Shown here piece after piece: positions 16,978-25,857 of a stretch of DNA of 54,735 nt (positions are counted from its first letter, which is position 1; each line of letters starts with the position of its first letter). Made by a program: the position numbers and the translations under genes. The notes beneath the pieces are model-generated. The model saw nothing but the letters and a program-made list of their open reading frames with translations. It was not told the origin of the DNA and did no database searches. Source of the stretch: Ruminococcaceae bacterium UBA7212 (lineage in GTDB: Bacteria > Bacillota > Clostridia > Oscillospirales > Acutalibacteraceae); the NCBI GenBank assembly GCA_002490525.1, contig DKUE01000017.1:29390-84124 (forward strand). The letters run 5' to 3'.

Positions 16978-17955
16978 TTAAAAGTTATCCAGCAGAGATT
17001 TATAAAATTCGCAGTAATCACTGCGGTTTTCGGCGGTGAAGGTCATCGCCTCGCGCGGGTGGCGGTTTAATTGCCCCGTAAACATATACTGTAAATCGTA
17101 GCCCCACACAACGCCTGAGGCTTTCAAGGGCAGCATATATTTTTCAATAAAGGTCAAAAGGCTGTACAAATTATATTTCGGATTTTTTAAGAAGCCGAGC
17201 AACAGCTCCATTGCGCAGTTGCCCGCACCGCGTCCCATCCCCTGCGCGGTAGCATCTAAATAAGATACACCGTAGGACAGGGTCTCAATGGTATTTGCAA
17301 ACGCCAAGTTCTGATTGTTATGTCCATGAAATCCAACCTGTTTCCCCGATTGCTCCGCCGCCGCCAAATAGGTTTTGGCAAGGTCGGATGCATTTTCGGG
17401 ATATAATGAACCGTAGCTGTCCACAAGATAAATTACATCCACCGAAGAATCGCAAAGCATGGCGAGCGCTTCTTCCAGCTGATTGGTATTCGCCTGCGAA
17501 ACTGCCATGATGTTGCAGGTTGTCTCATAACCGAGATTGTGCAGATATTCTATCATCTCCACTGCGGCGGGAATCTGATGAATATAGCACGCCACACGCA
17601 CCATATCAATTACGCTTTCACTTCTCGGCAGAAAATCTGTTTTATAGTCACACCGCCCGACATCCGCCATAACCGCAATTTTCATATCGGAAATGTTATC
17701 GCCGACAACGGATCGGATATCCTCTTCCTTACAGAATTTCCATTTGCCGAAGTCCGCTTCGTTGAACAAATCACGGCTGGCTTTATACCCAAATTCCATA
17801 TAATCCACACCGCTTTTAATGTTGGTTTTATAAAGCTCGGTGACAAATTCATCCGTAAAGCGAAATTTATTGCAAAGTCCGCCATCGCGAATGGTTGCGT
17901 CCAACACTTTTACGTCTGCGCGGACACCCATCAAATTCCCTTTTCTCTGTGCCAT
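16978..17955 (-). CDS. HMGL-like aldolase-domain enzyme
   Basis: 325 aa TIM barrel of the DRE-TIM metallolyase superfamily. VLDATIRDGG carries the Arg-Asp of the DxTxRDG motif, and GFHGHNNQNLAFAN provides the HxH metal ligands. AQGMGRGAGN is the glycine loop of 4-hydroxy-2-oxovalerate aldolase and isopropylmalate-synthase relatives. Proteins of this length occur as stand-alone aldolases or in polysaccharide/lipid gene sets; the acceptor substrate is unknown. Start at MAQRKG, where GGAG is 9 bases upstream. Monocistronic. Confidence 0.85.
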   Translation of the reverse strand: MAQRKGNLMGVRADVKVLDATIRDGGLCNKFRFTDEFVTELYKTNIKSGVDYMEFGYKASRDLFNEADFGKWKFCKEEDIRSVVGDNISDMKIAVMADVGRCDYKTDFLPRSESVIDMVRVACYIHQIPAAVEMIEYLHNLGYETTCNIMAVSQANTNQLEEALAMLCDSSVDVIYLVDSYGSLYPENASDLAKTYLAAAEQSGKQVGFHGHNNQNLAFANTIETLSYGVSYLDATAQGMGRGAGNCAMELLLGFLKNPKYNLYSLLTFIEKYMLPLKASGVVWGYDLQYMFTGQLNRHPREAMTFTAENRSDYCEFYKSLLDNF

Positions 17956-18081
17956 GATTTTCGTCTCCTGTTTTCTCTTCTGTCGCTTTAAAGCTTTAAA
18001 GCGATTTAGTGACTGTATTATAGCACTGTCAAGCGGGTTTGTCAAATGTTTTTAAGTAAAATCCTGAAATTCGGGGGCTTT

Positions 18082-18528
18082 TTAATCCACTGAAAAGTCG
18101 AAAAATTCTTCGTCCTGTAAAACCAATGTGCCGATTTGATCTTTATAAATCCGTTCAAATGCTTCCTGCGGCACTTCTAATACGCGCGTTTCGTTGTTTT
18201 CTAAGGTAAAAAGAATTCGATACCGAATATGGTGTGACGGCAATTTCGGATTGCCCGTATGCACGATTTGTGCATCCTTTGCGGTAACGACCGCGTACAG
18301 TTCTGTAAGCGGCGGCAATTCGACTTCGACATCTTCCGGGAAATCCTCGAATTTGGATTTCCGCAGAAAAAGTACCCGAACGGCGGATACACCGCCCCAA
18401 ATCATAAGCCCGAGCAAAACCGCACCGAAAATGACGATGAACAGAATAATTGGGTCGTCCTTCAAATGGATAATACCGAAATTCGCGGGCAAAGCTATGG
18501 TAAATAAGCCGCCAAAAATACCACTCAT
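18082..18528 (-). CDS. Membrane protein with DUF2500-like C-terminal domain
   Basis: 148 aa. One or two hydrophobic segments (about 5-20 and 27-50) precede a soluble beta-rich domain. That domain, YAVVTAKDAQ...HHIRYRILFTLENNETRVLEVPQEAFERIYKDQIGTL, resembles DUF2500, a small membrane-associated domain of unknown function. Its ATG overlaps the stop of the upstream acetyltransferase by 4 bases (ATGA), so the two are co-translated. Confidence 0.6.
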   Translation of the reverse strand: MSGIFGGLFTIALPANFGIIHLKDDPIILFIVIFGAVLLGLMIWGGVSAVRVLFLRKSKFEDFPEDVEVELPPLTELYAVVTAKDAQIVHTGNPKLPSHHIRYRILFTLENNETRVLEVPQEAFERIYKDQIGTLVLQDEEFFDFSVD

Positions 18529-19025
18529 AATACTTTTTCATACTCCTTTCGGTACGGTGCAAACCCGAGCGCCTCGTGCATTTGCATAGATGCATAATTC
18601 TCACAGCCCGTGCCTGCGCGAAGCACTTTTACGCCGCAGGATTTCGCATACTGCTCAGCAAGCGCATACATCTGCCGTGCAATCCCCTGCCCGCGGTAGG
18701 CTTCTTGGACATAAATTTCCTGTATTTCCGCAAAGGAGAATCCGCTTTCCGAATTGCTGAAAAAAGTCATCCAAAAATATCCGATTTTTTTGCCTTCCTG
18801 TGTTTCCAATATTTCAGCAAGCGTGCGCGCATCTTTCATCGACTTTTGCAGTGCGTCTAAATATTCCGCCGCCTGCGAAGCATAGGAAAACCATTCCATG
18901 TGATACGCTTCATAAGGCATCTCACGTTTCCACGGCGTTTCACAGGCATAATTGACACGGCAATGACATTCTAAACAGTAGTCACGGTCTGCCTCAATAT
19001 CTATTTTTCTGCGTGTAAATTGCAT
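18525..19025 (-). CDS. GNAT-family N-acetyltransferase
   Basis: 166 aa. Acetyl-CoA-binding motif A is IQEIYVQEAYRGQGIARQMYALAEQYAKSCG, with the R/Q-x-x-G-x-G/A element. C-terminal ENYASMQMHEALGFAPYRKEY is the typical strand-helix ending. N-terminal CHCRVNYACETPW is unusually Cys-rich. Start at MQFTRR, with AAGGA 7 bases ahead. The acetylated substrate is unknown. Coupled to the DUF2500-like gene. Confidence 0.88.
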   Translation of the reverse strand: MQFTRRKIDIEADRDYCLECHCRVNYACETPWKREMPYEAYHMEWFSYASQAAEYLDALQKSMKDARTLAEILETQEGKKIGYFWMTFFSNSESGFSFAEIQEIYVQEAYRGQGIARQMYALAEQYAKSCGVKVLRAGTGCENYASMQMHEALGFAPYRKEYEKVL

Positions 19026-19173
19026 ATTCGGTTCCTTTTTTTGCTTTTTTATTATTTTAACATAATTACGGCAAAAAGTATAGCGCAATCAAAATCACCG
19101 GTTTTGATTGAAGACACAGAACCGCATAAAACCCTTTTCTCGGGAAAAAAGTGAAAAAAACTGAAATTTTGTC

Positions 19174-19202
19174 TTGACGAATAGCATTTTGTGTGCTATT
19201 AT
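19174..19202 (+). promoter_or_regulatory. tRNA operon promoter
   Basis: TTGACG (19174-19179), 17-base spacer, TATTAT (19197-19202), 17 bases before tRNA-Thr. Confidence 0.8.
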
Positions 19203-19219
19203 ATTCGAGCGTTGGAAAT

Positions 19220-19295
19220 GCTGGTGTAGCTCAGTTGGTAGAGCAGCTGATTTGTAATCAGCAGGTCGGGGGTTCGAGTCCGTCCACCAGCTCCA
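19220..19295 (+). tRNA. tRNA-Thr (anticodon TGT)
   Basis: Full cloverleaf: acceptor GCTGGTG/CACCAGC, anticodon arm GCTGA-TTTGTAA-TCAGC, T-arm GGGGGTTCGAGTCC. CCA is encoded. The last 18 bases are repeated 174 bases downstream (see the repeat at 19278). Confidence 0.97.
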
Positions 19296-19474
19296 CCCTT
19301 AACGCAGTGAGTCGAAACGGACTCGAAGCCTGTGAGGGTGAGCGCCGTGATAAAAACAATTCAGTGAATTGTTTTTAGGCGCGAAGTGCGAGGGCGGTAC
19401 TGTTGCGAAGCAACGGTGACCGAGCACGGAAATCACGCGTAGCGTGATTTTGTCCGTCCACCAGCTCCACCCTT
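19278..19474. repeat. Duplicated tRNA-Thr 3' end flanking a ~150-bp palindrome-rich insert
   Basis: A perfect 23-bp repeat, starting GTCCGTCCACCAGCTCCA, occurs at 19278-19300 (tRNA 3' end plus trailer) and at 19452-19474. Between them lie several hairpins: AACAATTCAGTGAATTGTT, GTTGCGAAGCAAC and AATCACGCGTAGCGTGATT. CGGACTCGAA (19318-19327) is also complementary to TTCGAGTCCG of the tRNA T-arm. It looks like a small repeat unit that copied or reconstructed the tRNA end. Confidence 0.8.
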
Positions 19475-19492
19475 TTAGCGTAAACCGAATAT

Positions 19493-19577
<85 letters not shown>

Positions 19578-19620
19578 AAGCCCGAAAAGCTTGATATACA
19601 AGGCTTTTCGGGCTTTTTTC
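19578..19620 (+). terminator. tRNA operon terminator
   Basis: AAGCCCGAAAAGC/GCTTTTCGGGCTT stem followed by TTTTTC immediately after tRNA-Tyr. Confidence 0.92.
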
Positions 19621-19782
19621 GTTTCGTTTGGTATTTGTTTGTAAAACGCTCAGATTCCAATAAATTCTGATAAAAACTATCCTTTTGTCGTCAAATTGCC
19701 GTCATTTCTTAAGCGTATATTTTCTATACAATACTTGTTTTTTATTTTAGGCGTGCTATAATGAAATAAAGGCGGCGGTAAT

Positions 19783-20010
19783 ATGAAAAAGGGTAAACAC
19801 AAGGGCTATGCTGCACCGATTATTATAACGGTAATTTTTCTATTGTATTTTGCCGTTTATTTCGGCGTGCTGATTGCAATTCTGCCGAGTGTGTGGAAAT
19901 ATGTTCTATTGATTTTACCGATTGCATGTGCCGGCGTTTTAATTTACGTTTGCATTGACAGAATCAAAGAAATCAGGAGCGGTGAAGAAGATGATCTTAG
20001 TCAATACTGA
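19783..20010 (+). CDS. Small two-helix membrane protein
   Basis: 75 aa, not recognised. Two hydrophobic helices (about 11-33 and 38-58) follow a basic N-terminus (MKKGKHKG); the acidic tail ends GEEDDLSQY. A promoter-like TTGTTT-16-TATAAT lies at 19735-19762. It overlaps the YbjQ-family start by 20 bases, so it probably acts with or helps translate that gene. Confidence 0.7.
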   Translation: MKKGKHKGYAAPIIITVIFLLYFAVYFGVLIAILPSVWKYVLLILPIACAGVLIYVCIDRIKEIRSGEEDDLSQY

Positions 20011-20308
20011 TTACATCACAGGAAAAGAGCTGGAAATGTTAGGCTTGGTGCGCGGAAGCACAATCCAAAGCAAAAACATCGGAAAAGACATTACACAAAG
20101 CTTCAAAACAATTGTCGGCGGCGAATTGAAGGCTTATACCGAAATGATGAACGAGGCGCGTGCACTCGCCACAAAACGAATGGTTGCCGAGGCAGAAGAG
20201 CTGGGCGCAGATGCGGTCGTGAACATCCGCTATGCTTCGGCGGCAGTTATGCAGGGTGCGGCTGAAGTGATTGCCTACGGCACTGCTGTGAAGTTTATGG
20301 AAAAGTAA
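19991..20308 (+). CDS. YbjQ/UPF0145 family protein
   Basis: 105 aa. NTDYITGKELEMLGLVRGSTIQSKNIGKDI, GGELKAYTEMMNEARALATKRM and ELGADAVVNIRYASA are the conserved blocks of the YbjQ family (putative heavy-metal-binding, dodecin-like oligomeric fold). Function not established. Start at ATG 19991, with GGAG upstream inside the preceding gene. Second gene of the small-membrane-protein unit. Confidence 0.88.
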   Translation: MILVNTDYITGKELEMLGLVRGSTIQSKNIGKDITQSFKTIVGGELKAYTEMMNEARALATKRMVAEAEELGADAVVNIRYASAAVMQGAAEVIAYGTAVKFMEK

Positions 20309-20329
20309 TAGACAAACGAAAACAACAGA

Positions 20330-20368
20330 AAAAGCACCGAAGGAAATATATTTCTTTCGGCGCTTTTT
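20330..20368. terminator. Convergent terminator
   Basis: AAAAGC-CCGAA...TTCGG-GCTTTT stem with T-run, between the YbjQ gene and the convergent gene at 20378. Confidence 0.85.
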
Positions 20369-20377
20369 CTGTATTTC

Positions 20378-20770
20378 TCAGACAGTATAATTTTTATAGT
20401 GCAGATGTATTATGCTCTCTGATTTTTGCTCAGTAACATACAATTGATTTTTATTACATATTTCCTGCACTTCATTATAAAAATTATCCATTCCACCATG
20501 CATCCGTTTGATACTTCTGCGGAATGTTTTCATTAAAAGCGGATTTTTGAATCCAAGCGCAGACAATTGAGCAAACCATTCATCCCGTAAAGATTTCGGA
20601 AGTTCTTGTCCGCACCACGGACAATGTGTAATCAAAATCACAGAAGCTCCGCTATCTTCTCTGCAGGGAATTCCGTATTTGTTGAATCGCTGAACATATA
20701 GGATTGCTTTTTCTTCGGAGTCTGTCGGTTTGTATGCGTGATATACCACATCTTCGCAACAGAAAGCCAT
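20378..20770 (-). CDS. DUF6980-like zinc-ribbon-type hypothetical protein
   Basis: 130 aa. It contains CCEDVVYHAY near the start and THCPWCGQELPKSLRDEWFAQL (about 48-69), a CxxC knuckle followed by the LP.SLRDEW signature I associate with DUF6980. It may bind zinc through the two Cys pairs. No membrane segment. Strong AAAGGAG RBS. Function unknown; single-gene unit. Confidence 0.65.
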   Translation of the reverse strand: MAFCCEDVVYHAYKPTDSEEKAILYVQRFNKYGIPCREDSGASVILITHCPWCGQELPKSLRDEWFAQLSALGFKNPLLMKTFRRSIKRMHGGMDNFYNEVQEICNKNQLYVTEQKSESIIHLHYKNYTV

Positions 20771-21074
20771 TTTTATCTCCTTTTACCTTACCGCAAATAT
20801 CCTTTAACAAATAAAAACGCCACTATGCGGAATGGGTCGCTGAATCGTCACCGTTGCAGATTATCAAATACGCATTGTTCCGTATCTTTGGAACGACCCC
20901 GAGGGCTTTCCTTACGAATTTATCAAATTCACTCTGTGAAATGTGAAATTCTTCGCTTTGCTCAGAATGACAAATCTATGCAACTGATTCGGCGATGCCA
21001 AGAACAGCAAGGTTATACGGAATCATTCGCCAACTCAGGTACAAAATATTTTTGTGGGATTTGAAATCGCAGCA
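20771..21074. other. Gene-free stretch with a dispersed-repeat motif
   Basis: No coding signal. Bases 20949-20974 read ATTCTTCGCTTTGCTCAGAA and continue TGACAA, the same motif that recurs in other orientation at 52508-52530 and in divergent form near 48320-48340. Confidence 0.6.
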
Positions 21075-21773
21075 TTATTTATTTTTCTGCCCGTAATAGG
21101 CATTCTCACCGTGTTTGCGCAGGTAGTGTTTGTCTAACAGCTCCTGCTGCATCGGCGGCAGGTCACGGTTCATTTGTAAGGCATGCCACCCCATAAAGGC
21201 GACCTCTTCCAGCACAACGGCATTATGCACGGCGTTTGTCGGGTCAGTGCCCCAGCAGAACGGTCCATGCGAATGCACGAGTACAGCGGGAATATCCTTT
21301 GCACTTTTGTCCCGAAAGGTTTCTGCAATGACATTGCCTGTTTCCCACTCATAACGTCCGCCGATTTCGGCGGGCGCCATTTTTCTTGTGCACGGAATTT
21401 CGCCGTAAAAATAGTCGCCGTGCGTTGTGCCGAGCGCGGGAATTCCCCGTCCCGCCTGTGCAAAGGTTGTTGCCCAGCGTGAATGGGTATGTACGATTCC
21501 GCTGATTTCAGGGAATGCGTTATAAAGCACCACGTGCGTATCGGTATCGGAAGAAGGATTCAATGCCCCTTCCACCTTTTTGCCCGTTTTCAAATCGACA
21601 ACCACCATGTCTTCCGCACACATGGTGTCGTATTCGACGCCCGAGGGTTTAATCACCAGCAAGCCCTGTTCGCGGTCTACACCCGATACATTCCCCCATG
21701 TAAAGGTAACCAGTCCATATTTGGGCAATAACAGATTTGCTTCGTAAACCGATTGTTTTAATGCTTCTAACAT
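21075..21773 (-). CDS. araD: L-ribulose-5-phosphate 4-epimerase
   Basis: 232 aa class II aldolase-fold epimerase that converts L-ribulose-5-P to D-xylulose-5-P. WGNVSG and KPSGVEY bind phosphate. Zinc ligands are HTHSRWATTFA (His95, His97) and a C-terminal VHSHGPFCWG (His). TTHGDYFYGEIPCTR is also diagnostic. Last gene of araB-araA-araD, 11 bases behind araA, with GAGG RBS. Confidence 0.96.
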   Translation of the reverse strand: MLEALKQSVYEANLLLPKYGLVTFTWGNVSGVDREQGLLVIKPSGVEYDTMCAEDMVVVDLKTGKKVEGALNPSSDTDTHVVLYNAFPEISGIVHTHSRWATTFAQAGRGIPALGTTHGDYFYGEIPCTRKMAPAEIGGRYEWETGNVIAETFRDKSAKDIPAVLVHSHGPFCWGTDPTNAVHNAVVLEEVAFMGWHALQMNRDLPPMQQELLDKHYLRKHGENAYYGQKNK

Positions 21774-21784
21774 ACTTTATTTCC

Positions 21785-23260
21785 TCATTTCAGCTTCCAA
21801 GCAAGGTCATTTAAAAACAGCTCACGCTCTAAAGCATCGGGTGTGGTGTCTTTCGTAATATGCACAAATTCAATTTCCATCATCCGCGCCCAATCGCACA
21901 GCATCTCAGGTGTTGCATCGTAAGTCAGCACGGTGTGGTGCGCGCCGCCCGCTAAAATCCAGCATTCTGCGCCTGTTCTGAGGTCAGGCATTGCACGCCA
22001 CATCACGCGTGCCACGGGCAGATTCGGCATATCCATAATGGGTTTCACCGCTTCAATATCCTGACAAATCATACGCAGTCTGCCGCCCATATCCACAAGG
22101 CTGACGACACACGCTTTACCTGCATGGCCCTCGAATACAAGCCGTGCAGGGTCTCCTTTGCCGCCGATACCCAACGGGTGCACTTCTATGCGCGGACGCG
22201 CCGCCGCCACGGACGGACAAACCTCCAGCATATGTGCGCCGAGGGAATACTCGTTTCCGTTCTCCAAATGATAGGTATAATCCTCCATAAACGCAGAACC
22301 GCCCGTCATGCCCTCTGTCATCGCTTTAATGACCGCCGTGAGTGCAGAGACCTTCCAGTCTCCCTCGCCGCCGTAGCCGTAGCCCTGCGCCATCAGGCGC
22401 TGTGAGGCAAGCCCAGGGAGCTGTTCCATGCCGTACAAGTCCTCGAAGGTATTGGAAAATGCTTTGCAGCCTTCACGCTCCAGCATTTTCTTCATAGCAA
22501 TTTCTGCCTTCGCCTGATAGCGCACCGCCGCAAGGTTCTCAGTCGCCATATCATAAAGCGATTCGTACTCAGTCATCAGCGCGTCGGTTTCTTCTTCGGT
22601 GACCGCGTGAATTTCCTCGACCAATGCGCCGACAGGCCAAGTATTCACTTGCCAACCGAGCTTCATTTGCGTTTCGACCTTATCGCCCTCGGTTACGGCA
22701 ACATTGCGCATATTGTCACCGAAACGCATCACCTTTAAGGACTTTGAGAATGCGACCGCCGCTGCAGAGCGCATCCAGGCGCCGAGACGTGCAAGCACAT
22801 CTTCATCCTGCCAATAACCCATAATCACCTTGCGCGGCATACGCAGACGTGCGGCGATAAACCCGTGTTCGCGGTCGCCATGCGCGGCTTGATTCAGATT
22901 CATGAAGTCCATGTCAATTTCTTCGTTGGGAATAGTGCGGTTATATTGCGTAGCAAAATGACAATACGGCTTTTGCAGTTTTTGCAGTCCGTCAATCCAC
23001 ATTTTGCTCGGCGAGAAGGTATGCATCCAAGCAATGACGCCGGCGCAGGCATCCTGATAATTTGCTTCTTTGACAACCTCTGTAATTTCTTCGGGGGTTT
23101 TCGCAGTTACTTTATAAACGACCTTACACGGCAAAGCACCGCTTTCATTCATTTTTGACGCCATTTCCTCTGCTCTTGCCGCCACAGTCTTCAAGACCTC
23201 GGGGCCGTATAAAAACTGACTGCCGACCACAAACCAAAATTCATATTCTTTTAACTGCAT
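21785..23260 (-). CDS. araA: L-arabinose isomerase
   Basis: 491 aa enzyme that interconverts L-arabinose and L-ribulose (Mn2+ dependent). It starts MQLKEYEFWFVVGSQFLYGPEVL, the family N-terminus. The active-site regions are present: GYGYGGEGDWKVSAL (Glu), FMEDYTYHLENG (Glu) with GAHMLEVCP (His), and AGGAHHTVLT (His). Start at the inner ATG with AGAGG ahead. Middle gene of araBAD. Confidence 0.97.
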   Translation of the reverse strand: MQLKEYEFWFVVGSQFLYGPEVLKTVAARAEEMASKMNESGALPCKVVYKVTAKTPEEITEVVKEANYQDACAGVIAWMHTFSPSKMWIDGLQKLQKPYCHFATQYNRTIPNEEIDMDFMNLNQAAHGDREHGFIAARLRMPRKVIMGYWQDEDVLARLGAWMRSAAAVAFSKSLKVMRFGDNMRNVAVTEGDKVETQMKLGWQVNTWPVGALVEEIHAVTEEETDALMTEYESLYDMATENLAAVRYQAKAEIAMKKMLEREGCKAFSNTFEDLYGMEQLPGLASQRLMAQGYGYGGEGDWKVSALTAVIKAMTEGMTGGSAFMEDYTYHLENGNEYSLGAHMLEVCPSVAAARPRIEVHPLGIGGKGDPARLVFEGHAGKACVVSLVDMGGRLRMICQDIEAVKPIMDMPNLPVARVMWRAMPDLRTGAECWILAGGAHHTVLTYDATPEMLCDWARMMEIEFVHITKDTTPDALERELFLNDLAWKLK

Positions 23261-23413
23261 AATAAAAGCCTCTTTCCGTAATTTAATCGAGGGCAAAGCC
23301 CGAACATCAACATTTGTTAAGAGCGTAACCCGTTTCAGCGGAAATTTTTTTCTCCCACCGAAAGAAAAGGTGTTACCCGCCGCCTATAGAGGCGGAGGAC
23401 ATCTTTTTAAATG

Positions 23414-25012
23414 TTATAATACTTCTGCCGCCAATTTTTCGACAGACAGACCGTTTTTATAGCGTGCCAGAAAATGCTCGAACCGCTCAGCATCGGCGGC
23501 ATCAGGCGTTAAGCATGTTCCGCAGTTATTTGCAAACACACGGGTATTTAAATACTGTACCAATGACTCACTCTCTGACTTTTCACGCAGGTACGCCGCC
23601 AGAAGTGCAATACCCCACGCACCGCCCTCACCCGCGGTTTCCATCACTGCAATCGGCGTATGCAGCGCAGCCGCCGCCAGACGTTGTCCAACCTCAGGTG
23701 TTTTAAATAATCCGCCGTGCCCGTACAGGCGTGATAAGGTAATCTGTTCTTTTTCAAACAAAATATCCATGCCGATACGCAAGGTTGCAAGCGTACTGTA
23801 AATCAGATTACACATAAAGTTCGACAATGTCAATCGGCTCTCGGCGGTTCTTACGAACAGCGGTCTGCCGTTTGCCGACTCTGTCACAGGCTCTCCTGCA
23901 TAATAATTGTAGGAAAGTAAATCCCCGCACGCCGCATCTGCCGACAGCGCGGCGCGATACAGCATATCATAAAGCATTCCCTTCTGCACGGACACACCTG
24001 CTGTAGAAAGCAGTTCCGAAAACAGACGCACCCACGCGTCTAAATCGGAAGTGCAGGTATTGCAGTGCACCATAGCAACAGGCGCACCTGTGGGGGTTGT
24101 GACCATATCAATAGCTTTATATACACCCAAAAGCGGTTTTTCAAGCACCGCCATAGCAAAGATAGACGTACCTGCGGAAACATTGCCCGTTTTCGGTGCA
24201 ATACTGTTGGTGGCGACCATCCCCGTACCCGCATCTCCCTCGGGCGGACAAAGCGGAATCCCCGCCTGTAAATCACCGCTTGGGTCAATCAGAAGAGCTC
24301 CCGCTTCGGTCAAAAAGCCGGCCGTTTCACCTGCGGAAAGCACACGCGGTAAAATATTTAGGAGCGGTGTTATAAATCCGTATTCTGCGGCAAGATCCGT
24401 AAATTTCGCACACATGGTACTGTCATATGTGCCCGTACGGCTGTCAATCGGGAACATACCCGACGCTTCGCCGACGCCGAGCACTTTTTCACCCGTCAGA
24501 TGCCAATGCACATATCCTGCCAACGTCGTTAAAAACGCAATATCCTTTACATGCGGTTCTTGATTTAAAATCGCCTGATACAAATGCGCAACGCTCCAAC
24601 GCTGCGGAATATTAAAAGAAAATGCCTCGGTCAGTTCCGCCGCCGCCTGCTCGGTTATGGTGTTTCGCCATGTACGAAATTCTGCAAGCTGATTTCCGTC
24701 TTTGTCAAACGGCAAATAGCCGTGCATCATCGCGGAAAAACCGATACTGCCGACAGTTCGCAGAGTAACACCGTACTGCAACTGCACCTGTGCTTTCAGC
24801 TGTGCAAAGCTTTCCCGCAAACCGCGCCATACGTCTTTTAGGGGATAGGTCCAAATTCCGTTTTCCATTCGGTTCTCCCATGAGAATTCGCCGGATGCGA
24901 GCACACGGTAATCCGTACCAATCAGTACAGCCTTGATACGCGTCGAGCCGAATTCCACGCCGAGAGAGGTTTGTCCGCCAATAAGCATATCCTTTATGCA
25001 ATCCGAATCCAA
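23414..25012 (-). CDS. araB: FGGY-family L-ribulokinase
   Basis: 532 aa sugar kinase that phosphorylates L-ribulose. The ATP-binding N-lobe starts SLGVEFGSTRIKAVLI. FSAMMHGYLPFD and EFRTWRN are substrate-side motifs, and GNVSAGTSIFAM plus GEGGAWGIALLAAY form the C-lobe ATP site. It is the clostridial type, diverged from E. coli AraB, so exact specificity rests on its neighbours araA and araD. Start is a TTG at 25012, with GGAGG 7 bases ahead. Earlier in-frame codons would lie inside the promoter. First gene of the operon. Confidence 0.88.
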   Translation of the reverse strand: MDSDCIKDMLIGGQTSLGVEFGSTRIKAVLIGTDYRVLASGEFSWENRMENGIWTYPLKDVWRGLRESFAQLKAQVQLQYGVTLRTVGSIGFSAMMHGYLPFDKDGNQLAEFRTWRNTITEQAAAELTEAFSFNIPQRWSVAHLYQAILNQEPHVKDIAFLTTLAGYVHWHLTGEKVLGVGEASGMFPIDSRTGTYDSTMCAKFTDLAAEYGFITPLLNILPRVLSAGETAGFLTEAGALLIDPSGDLQAGIPLCPPEGDAGTGMVATNSIAPKTGNVSAGTSIFAMAVLEKPLLGVYKAIDMVTTPTGAPVAMVHCNTCTSDLDAWVRLFSELLSTAGVSVQKGMLYDMLYRAALSADAACGDLLSYNYYAGEPVTESANGRPLFVRTAESRLTLSNFMCNLIYSTLATLRIGMDILFEKEQITLSRLYGHGGLFKTPEVGQRLAAAALHTPIAVMETAGEGGAWGIALLAAYLREKSESESLVQYLNTRVFANNCGTCLTPDAADAERFEHFLARYKNGLSVEKLAAEVL

Positions 25013-25060
25013 AGCAATACCTCCAAACGCCTGTAAATGCATAAAACTGTATTTTTCATA

Positions 25061-25089
25061 ATCATAGCGCAAAGTCTGCACTTTCGCAA
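25061..25089 (-). promoter_or_regulatory. araBAD promoter with an embedded operator-like dyad
   Basis: Minus strand TTGCGA (25084-25089), 17-base spacer, TATGAT (25061-25066). The spacer holds an imperfect dyad GCG-c-AAAGT-ctgc-ACTTT-CGC (25067-25087), well placed for a repressor such as the divergent TetR protein. Confidence 0.7.
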
Positions 25090-25124
25090 GTTTTTTTTAC
25101 TGACAGCCGTCCGGCGAATACAAC

Positions 25125-25153
25125 TTTACAAGAACCGAAAACCGTGCTATACT
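25125..25153 (+). promoter_or_regulatory. Promoter of the tetR-type gene
   Basis: TTTACA (25125-25130), 17-base spacer, TATACT (25148-25153), 30 bases ahead of the start. It is back-to-back with the araB promoter, with only 35 bases between the two -35 boxes. Confidence 0.75.
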
Positions 25154-25183
25154 CAATAGACTATAAACTGGGAAGCGATTTTT

Positions 25184-25825
25184 TTGAAACAAACACAAAA
25201 AAGCCAAATCAGTAAAGAGCATATTATTCAAACTGCGATTGCGGAATTCGGGAAATACGGATTTGCATCTGCTTCCGTAAATCGGATTTGTGAAAACGGC
25301 GGTATATCTAAGGGAAAGCTCTATCACCATTTCAACGGCAAAGCAGAGATTTACTTAGATACGATTACCTATTGCTACGAGATGTTCTCTGTACACATGC
25401 AGCAGTTTCGGGTGGATACGGCGGTTAGCTTGGAAAACAACTTGCTGTCCTGTTACCAGTTGTTCAGCAAATTCTGGTATCTGCATCCTGAAATGCTGAA
25501 TCTATTTGTAGAATCACGCACCTTCCCCCCCTCGGAGCTTCGTGAGGAAATCATGGAAACGCGTTCTCGTTTTTTTAATCAATCCGTAAAAGAAAAGCTT
25601 CGTGAGATTGTTCTGTTTCATTTTCCGAATAACGAAAAGCAGCAGCAAACGCTGGTCAGTCTTTGTTTCACTGCAATTGATTATATTACTTCAAGCGTTG
25701 CCTCTCCTGCCATTCGTCCGCAAGAGAATTTGGAAGGCTATATTGATGCGCAAAATGAATTGTTTCAGTCTGCCATTCATATCTTTCTGTACGGCTGTCT
25801 GCAAACAGATATGCAACATACATAA
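25184..25825 (+). CDS. TetR/AcrR-family transcriptional regulator
   Basis: 213 aa. N-terminal HTH: IIQTAIAEFGKYGFASASVNRICENGGISKGKLYHHFNGKAEIY (about 14-57), the standard TetR DNA-binding domain. The C-terminal helical ligand domain is not assignable. TTG start. Transcribed divergently from araB, sharing a 170-base control region, so it is a candidate regulator of arabinose use. AraR-type (GntR/LacI hybrid) or AraC-type proteins usually fill that role. Own promoter and terminator. Confidence 0.9.
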   Translation: MKQTQKSQISKEHIIQTAIAEFGKYGFASASVNRICENGGISKGKLYHHFNGKAEIYLDTITYCYEMFSVHMQQFRVDTAVSLENNLLSCYQLFSKFWYLHPEMLNLFVESRTFPPSELREEIMETRSRFFNQSVKEKLREIVLFHFPNNEKQQQTLVSLCFTAIDYITSSVASPAIRPQENLEGYIDAQNELFQSAIHIFLYGCLQTDMQHT

Positions 25826-25857
25826 CCATAGCGCACGCGTGCGCATGATTAACTTAC

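Noticed and set aside
19278..19474. Second tRNA-Thr gene
   Set aside because: Only the 3' end of the tRNA is duplicated; no D-arm or anticodon arm is present in the second copy.
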